A DNA stretch of 64,000 nt from Lytechinus variegatus (lineage: Eukaryota > Echinodermata > Echinoidea > Temnopleuroida > Toxopneustidae): assembly GCF_018143015.1 (NCBI RefSeq), contig NC_054744.1:2997059-3061058 (forward strand), in the 5' to 3' direction. The first letter of the stretch is position 1. Each line of letters starts with the position of its first letter. The position numbers were made by a program, and so were the translations under genes. The notes below the pieces were generated by a model. That model did no database searches. It was not told the DNA's origin and was given only the letters and a program-made list of their open reading frames with translations. Shown here one piece after another: positions 57,836-64,000 of this stretch.

Positions 57836-59214
57836 TACTACTACTACTAGTTAGCGGGACTACACATGGCTTCAGCCTTCAGAATCAGAGTTCAATAGTT
57901 AGCTGAGTGAGTTAACTCTCTTGAGACAGCTATTTATTATAGCTGCATCTCTCAATAAAACAGTAATAAATTTCTAAAATCTTACATTACATACTCGGCT
58001 CTTACCAATTATATGGCTTCTGAAAAATGATTGTCATCGAAAACCAAAAACTGTTGCAGTCAAAACAGCGGGTCACATCCGAAACCAAACAATAGCACTT
58101 CCGGGTTTACCTTTAGTCAAAGACATTAGATCAAAAAGACACGCAACGTTGCTATTGTAACGTGTGTTTTATGATTGTTGTTCTCAATTTGCAATGTGAG
58201 GGATGGAAAAGTTTTCTCTCTAAAAACAGCAGGATTAGTCAAAATAGCTGATGTAATACTATGTTTCTTTCCAGCTAGATTGTCCCAACCGTTTAGGCCA
58301 TCAGATGCACTTTGTTACTGTTTCGTCTTCACCCTGGGAAGCATTCGAATGAACAGATTTCAATTAAAGTCAATTGCTAGATATTTGTCCACGGTCGTTG
58401 CAGAATTTTCCTTGGGGGGGGGGGGGGGTTGAGGGGACAAGACTCATAAAAAAATATCAAAAGAGTGGGAGCAAAGCGACCGAGCTGATCCTGGGGTGCT
58501 TTTTCATTTTTTTAATTATTAGAAATTGAGGAATCCTCATGATGATTTGGCGGGACCAAAAAACTTACTGCATTTCGCCATGAAGCTTTAAAGCCTGTGT
58601 ATAGCTTTGGTAAAGGGTCAATAATGTGATTGATAATCGAATATCATCTAATATGACAGTCTTACTGAAGCGTAGAAACCGTTAGATATTTTTCCAACTG
58701 CACTTCTCTGAGAAAATTTCAAATATTCAAATCTTGGATATATAGCGCCCTCTCTCGGCGATGCTTGTTTTAAATTTAAAAAGGGGCATTCAAGCATTTA
58801 TCTTATAAATTTAGTGATTAGATATCCAAAAGTTACAGACAAAGAACATATCTTGAAAGTTTCAGCCCATTCCATGATTTGGAATAGGATTTAATTGAAA
58901 GACAAAAACACACAGATATTTTAATTTGATCGGGTGACCCGATCAAGTTAAATTTCCATGTAAAATCGCAAAATTTATCCTGTAAAACACATTTTCATTT
59001 CATATCCTCCACATCATAACTGTTATAGGGCATATCCATTCATATTAGCTAGCAATGAATTGGAATAGTGATAGGTGCATTTTGATGGATTTACCAAAAC
59101 TATACACAAGCTTTAAAAGAATATCAGATTGAATAGGATGAAAAACTGCTTCACAAAGGCGCATGCATGCAGTTTTTCTTCTTTTTCTGGAAACAGTGCA
59201 GGCCAGTGAGACCA
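57836..59214. other. Intergenic, no gene seen
   Basis: AT-rich, with a G-run at 58415-58427. A poor-quality open frame at 58175-58432 has no recognisable features. Confidence 0.5.
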
Positions 59215-59409
59215 CACTCTAAAAATTCAAATGTTAAATCAACATTTGAAAGGTTGGAGGATATAGTGACAACCCTTTCCAAATGTTACATCCAACCTTG
59301 CATAAAGCTGAATCCAACATTTAAAGTGGTAAATGCAACATTTAGAAAATGTTGTCACTCCTCCAACCTTTCAAATGTTTAGTTAACATTTCTTTTTTTA
59401 TTTTGAGTG
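59215..59409. mobile_element. MITE with CACTCTAAAA ends
   Basis: Ends CACTCTAAAAATTCAAATG and TTTATTTTGAGTG; inner arms share CATTTGAAAGGTTGGA / TCCAACCTTTCAAATG. It interrupts a dispersed repeat whose uninterrupted form lies at about 575-640. Confidence 0.8.
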
Positions 59410-61352
59410 CACCGTCTGGTGTATTGTTGAGTTAAACAAACATTTTATTATGAGCAAAATAAGGTTTCATCATTAAATTAACATCAAACACTTTGCATAT
59501 TTTAAAAAACATAAAAACAGGGATTTACAAGTCTGAAAATCTACATTTACAGTGAGTCCATTCAAGTAATAAACAAACTGGCTCTTGCATATAAGAAAAT
59601 GATTTTCTCATGCAAAATGTCCTTGCGTGTGAAAGTTGGAGGGGGCAATTTAAAGAAAAGTGCATGTGTATTATGATTCTAAATAATTCGATATTAGATT
59701 ATTTAGTATTTTAAAACAAGAATGCAACCTTGATATATTCAATTCGCTGCTTAGTTGCCATTATGTGTATATGAACGTATATATAGTCTTCATTCACAAT
59801 CATTCTGGCATATTTATTTTGGTGTTTTTGTATCATATGAGCTTCTGCACAGCTTCCCCTAAGATGTACATAATATCACAGATTCTTCATAATTTTAAAT
59901 GACAGTAAATGCTTAACCCATAAAAACCTATACATATTGCCCGAGATATTATACAAAGCATATCATACGACCATAATTTTCTTTACATTTTCCAAATGTA
60001 AGTTTCTGAAGTTGATTGACAAAACATAACATCTCTATATTTTTTCTCACAAACAAATGCCATGATTTTAGAAGAAATGTTATAGGCCTAAATAAAGAGG
60101 CACTGATTTTTGAGACGCGGAAACTTGTTTTAAAAAGCTTCGAGAGACAAAATAATGCAAAGCACGAAAAAGAACCATCAGTCGTTCCATGCAAGAATAT
60201 AGATAAAACAAATTCAGTGCAGACATGTACATTTTTTTCTCGAAAATATACATGTATACTTTTACAGCTAACTGATGAACACTTACAATTCATGTGGTGC
60301 TTGAGAAAAAAGGGTAATGTATTTTACTTTCATATAAGCTTGAACTTTATGTGCTAAATGGAAGAACTGTAAAAAAAAATGCATGATCCGATACTGCATG
60401 GCCCTTGGAACATGGAAAAGCGGTGTGTGTTTTTTTTTTACTATAGTCAAATTTTGCCAGAGCAAAATCACCTTCAAAATATTTTGAAATGGAAACTGTT
60501 TGAAAAATCGTTCCAAGTGCCCTTGGTAGGCCTATTTAACCGTCATGTGACAAATATATCAATTTCACGGGTGGACTAAAATTATCCATGTTGAGTTTGA
60601 TATAATATGTGCACCTTAGATTATACAGACAGGTATTTGTTATTTTAAATTAGAGTATATACCTTTCTTATGGAAAGATACTCGGACATCGCAATGCCGC
60701 CCTCATCCCGTTTTAGAGGCATTGGACCAATAGTACAAAAAGGACCAAACTTTTAGTTTGTCTAGGCAAATCAAAGACATCACCCTGGTAAAAACTTTAT
60801 TGTAAAAAATAGCAGAAAAAATGATAATAAAATAATAGTGAAAATTTGAGGAAAATCCATTAAAGATTAAGAAAGTTTTTGACGTCATAAACGAGCAGCT
60901 GCCTCATTATGACGGCCCTCATAAAAAATGTAGGCCTATAAATTTTATTTTTGAATGGTTCTTGTTGTCTTCTTTTTAGGAGCGGGTGTTGAATGACAAG
61001 TGTATTGACATACTGAAGGTAGAACCCTTTTCAATTTTCTGAGCAAATTACAATTCATTGTTTTTTTTTAACCATGTATATGATATGGAGGAAAGCTGCT
61101 CGCATAATGACGTCACATTGGAAATCTCATGAAACCCATTATAAGTTAATACAAAACGTGTGCGAAACGTAGCTGAATTTTTCGGATATTTGACCTGAAA
61201 ACTGAACATGTTGCGCATGGATGTTTTATGATAGGTAGCACCCCTGAGGTTGACAAGCCAATAATAATAACAAAAATCTAATAAAAAGTTTATTGCTCCC
61301 AAATGATGAAGATATGGGAGCAACAGCTTATTTTTTAGGCTTGTCAAAATTT
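59410..61352. other. Intergenic, no gene confirmed
   Basis: AT-rich. Overlapping frames at 59949-60357 on both strands look like chance. A possible 38-base exon lies at 60981-61018 (acceptor TTTTTAG, donor-like GTAGAA); its frame ERVLNDKCIDILK has no family I recognise. Confidence 0.45.
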
Positions 61353-61958
61353 TTAAAGGACAAGTCCACCCCAACAAAAACTTGATTTGAATAAAGAGAG
61401 AAAAATTCAACAAGCACAACACTGAAAATTTCATCAAAATCGGATGTAAAATAAGAAAGTTATGGCATTTTAAAGTTTCGCTTATTTTCAACAAAATAGT
61501 TAATGAACGAGCCAGTTACATCCAAATGAGAGAGTTGATGACATCACTCACTCACTATTTCTTTTGTATTTTATTATATGAAATATGAAATATTTTGATT
61601 TTCTCGTCATTGTGATGTAAAATGAAGTTTCATTCCTCCCTAAACACGTGGAATTCCATCATTTTAACATTTTGTGCTTCGGGCAAGGAGGTCCTAATTG
61701 TCAAATTCGTAAAAATTGAAATATTGTATAATTCAAACAATAAAATACAAAAGAAATAGTGAGTGAGTGATGTCATCAACTCTCTCATTATAACTGGCTC
61801 GTTTATATAACTATTTTGTTGAAAATAAGCGAAACTTTGAAATGTCATAACTTTCTTATTTTACATGCGATTTCGATGAAATTTTCAGCATTGTGCTTGT
61901 CTGATTTTTGTCTATTGATTCAAATCAACATTTTTCTGAGGTGGACTTTGACCTTTAA
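61353..61958. mobile_element. Family A MITE, complete copy A6
   Basis: A 606-bp near-palindrome, TTAA at 61353-61356 and 61955-61958. Very close to copy 40059-40665 in length and sequence. Confidence 0.9.
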
Positions 61959-62079
61959 ATGACGACCATCCCATGAACGCTGAACGCCAGCATGCACCCC
62001 TGATTTAAAAAAAAATCATTCCCAGCTATAGGGCCCTGAATCCCGCCAGAAACCCATTCGCCTCAACTGAGATGAGAGA

Positions 62080-62300
62080 GCAGGCTCACACTTTCAAAAA
62101 ATGAAAAAAGAAAAGAAGAAAGAAATAAATCATGCTCGAACTTTACAGGGATTCGAACTCAGGACGAGTCTATGAGAGATCGCGAAGTCCCCGACAGATC
62201 AAAATACCCTCACCCGAGAGCTTCATTTCTCAGTAGATTTCTCCGTGATTTCATTTACACCGTATATATCTCCACAGAGATACGATCTTACGTATACGTA
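62080..62300 (-). repeat. Possible tRNA-related repeat
   Basis: The minus strand reads GAGTTCGAATCCCTGTAAAG after CTCTCATAGACTCGTCC, resembling a B box and its preceding arm. The A-box side is unclear. Weak call. Confidence 0.35.
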
Positions 62301-62339
62301 AGCTCCCGAAGGGAGCTAGAGAGGTAACTCTTTTCGCGC

Positions 62340-62730
62340 GCTTTTATTTCCCATAGGTTTTGTACACAGCTAATATGGCTGCCGGCGGACAATTTGAAGG
62401 GTGATTTTGGAGGGTCAATGTTTAATTCATGAGAATGACGTCAAATTACGCAAAATGCACTTCTATGATTGGCTAAGACGCTAATGTTTTATTCATATCC
62501 TAAGGAATTAAACACATTTTTCCTTCCCACAATTCCCCACGAGATCTGTGCGAAGTGTTGTTCTTTTGGACTCTGCGAATTTCCAGTTTCTACAACGAAA
62601 TAGCTCGACTAATCATCTGTTTATAGAATTGATGTTTGAAATCGTGATTTCTGGGTGAACTTCATTGGAGCAGAAAATCTTGGAGGGAACATCAATATTA
62701 ATTTAATGACATTCCATAAGAATAAAAGTA
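62340..62730 (+). promoter_or_regulatory. Promoter-like region with possible untranslated exon
   Basis: TGACGTCA (CRE, near 62439) and GATTGGCTAA (CCAAT type, near 62466) precede sequence that ends ATAAAA|GTAAGTTAAG near 62726, a strong donor. An ATGGCTGCCGGCGGACAA frame upstream (about 62374) gives only MAAGGQFEG before a stop. Confidence 0.4.
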
Positions 62731-63464
62731 AGTTAAGATCATTTTCATGTTTTGATCTCACTTGCAATGGTGATGTGTTTGCCGGGGTTCGGGCCATCCC
62801 GTATTACTTTACTACGTAAACCCCATTTCCATACACTCCCATGTCTTTTGCCTGACTTCCAAATAAATCATCTGTAACTGAGTTTCTCAAAAAGATAGGC
62901 CTAACTTACCATTTCATTTTGTCGTAGACCTTCATCGGAATGCTTCATTTAGGCAAAAAGTAAATATGTATTTCAGTTTTATTGTCAATTATCAGGGGTA
63001 GATGTGGACTTGTTTCCGACCTCCTTTTTTAGTAACGACAAATTGTGATTTTGGTCAGAGCGAGATCCGGCCTTGATATCGGCGGTGCAGTGCTAGCCGG
63101 ATAGCTAGATTGTCGATGTAGTCATGGGGTATGAATATAGCGGGGACGGACTAGGCCTAGGCCCAAACTTCAAGCTTGAAAGTTGAAGTTTAGGCCTAGT
63201 CCGTCCACGCTATTTCCTCTTCATATGAATAATTATAATTCTCAGCAGCTTCTTTTATTCAGAAATTTTTACTTCAGAGTAATCATGATGAAATCCAATT
63301 GATTTTGTGCTAGATTTGAATGAAATGACTTAGACGTAAATTAAGTTTCTATTCGAACAGGATGCCCTGGGCAGGGCCTGGTGTGGTATTCTGAAAAAGT
63401 TCTTAGTGTTTACTTCATTCAAATGTGATGTGATTCTTTAGTTATATACAGGACCAACAGAGAC

Positions 63465-63850
63465 CAGGTCCTGATTCAGCTATACAGCTGGAGCAATATG
63501 TGGTTAGAATCATTTTACTTTAATAAACAGTCGGGTACCTGGTATGCGTATGCCTCTCTGTGAAACTTTATGATAGAGAGAATGAAGTTTTTGGACCAGA
63601 TAATTTAGTTTGGAATATTCATGGGCCAATGATATGGGCAGCTGGAAATTTTTTTGATATTGTTTAAGAAGAGTAGTTTTATTTGTCTCTAATAATCTCA
63701 AACAAAAAAAATTTTATTGCAGATTCAATAGGACAAAGATCTTAGCAGTTCACACCCGGTCAGAAGGACAGAATTGAGAACCATGCAGATCAGCAAGTGT
63801 GAGTTACACTCTAATGAGGAACAGGACATCTGAATTGGAAAATTGCAAGG
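63465..63850 (+). ncRNA. Possible untranslated exons of a plus-strand transcript
   Basis: Candidate exons: after TATATACAG (63464) for about 50 bases, and after TTATTGCAG (63721) to GCAAG|GTATGC near 63850. Reading frames across the junctions do not stay open, so they would be a 5' UTR or a long non-coding RNA. Speculative. Confidence 0.25.
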
Positions 63851-64000
63851 TATGCTTGTTGTTTTAATAAAAATACAGGCTGTATCTAAGCTCATCCCCC
63901 CCCAAAAAAAAATAGTCTACTGTAAATAAATAAATATTCACTCTTTTGGGGGGGAGGGGGTGTATGGCCAATTGAGCTGAATCAAGATAAGATATCATGT
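63851..64000. other. Window end, no feature
   Basis: AT-rich sequence with an A-run and a G-run; nothing recognised. Confidence 0.5.

Noticed and set aside
59949-60357. 113-114 codon frames on both strands
   Set aside because: Overlapping antisense frames in AT-rich DNA, no motif.
60981-61018. Coding exon downstream of the right palindrome arm
   Set aside because: Joining it to the right-arm leader does not keep an open frame, and the donor GTAGAA is weak; kept only as a possible untranslated exon.

Overview
This window reads as nuclear DNA of an echinoderm, most likely a sea urchin. It is AT-rich and intron-rich. It holds three animal genes split into small GT-AG exons and is crowded with short inverted-repeat (MITE-like) elements, tRNA-derived SINEs, LINE pieces and LTR-element fossils. 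The sea-urchin assignment rests on my memory of these repeat families, not on a search.

Layout. 3447-12827 (minus): a six-exon short-chain dehydrogenase of the HSD17B1/RDH8 type, with an intact 304-residue reading frame; its introns carry a hAT MITE, a LINE fragment split by a SINE, a second SINE next to a splice donor, and several hairpins. 13190-16262: an L2/CR1-like LINE split by a 1.6 kb DNA transposon. 19634-22160: a Glu-rich tandem-repeat coding locus with in-frame stops, probably decaying. 24204-44430 (plus): PMF1, the Nnf1-type subunit of the kinetochore MIS12 complex, in five exons giving 223 residues; its 13.3 kb first intron is a stack of nested elements (MITE, young LTR element, dispersed repeat, hAT, LINE). 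45956-52090: MITEs, a SINE and an older Ty3/gypsy-like fossil. 52610-54454 (minus): KXD1, a BORC/BLOC-1-related subunit, in three coding exons giving 214 residues. 56945-57835: a near-perfect 0.9 kb palindrome whose two arms each carry a promoter-like, splice-donor-ending leader exon pointing outwards, one towards KXD1. 62340-63850: promoter-like sequence and possible untranslated exons on the plus strand.

The three genes are unrelated in function (steroid/retinoid redox, chromosome segregation, lysosome positioning); no operon-like logic is expected. The points most worth a second look are the palindromic duplicated promoter, a MITE nested in a copy of its own family that shows a TTAA target site, a MITE family with 7-base target duplications, a DNA transposon with a 5-base duplication that interrupts a LINE reverse-transcriptase active-site motif, and the Glu-rich repeat locus. 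All exon limits come from reading splice sites, phase and homology by eye.
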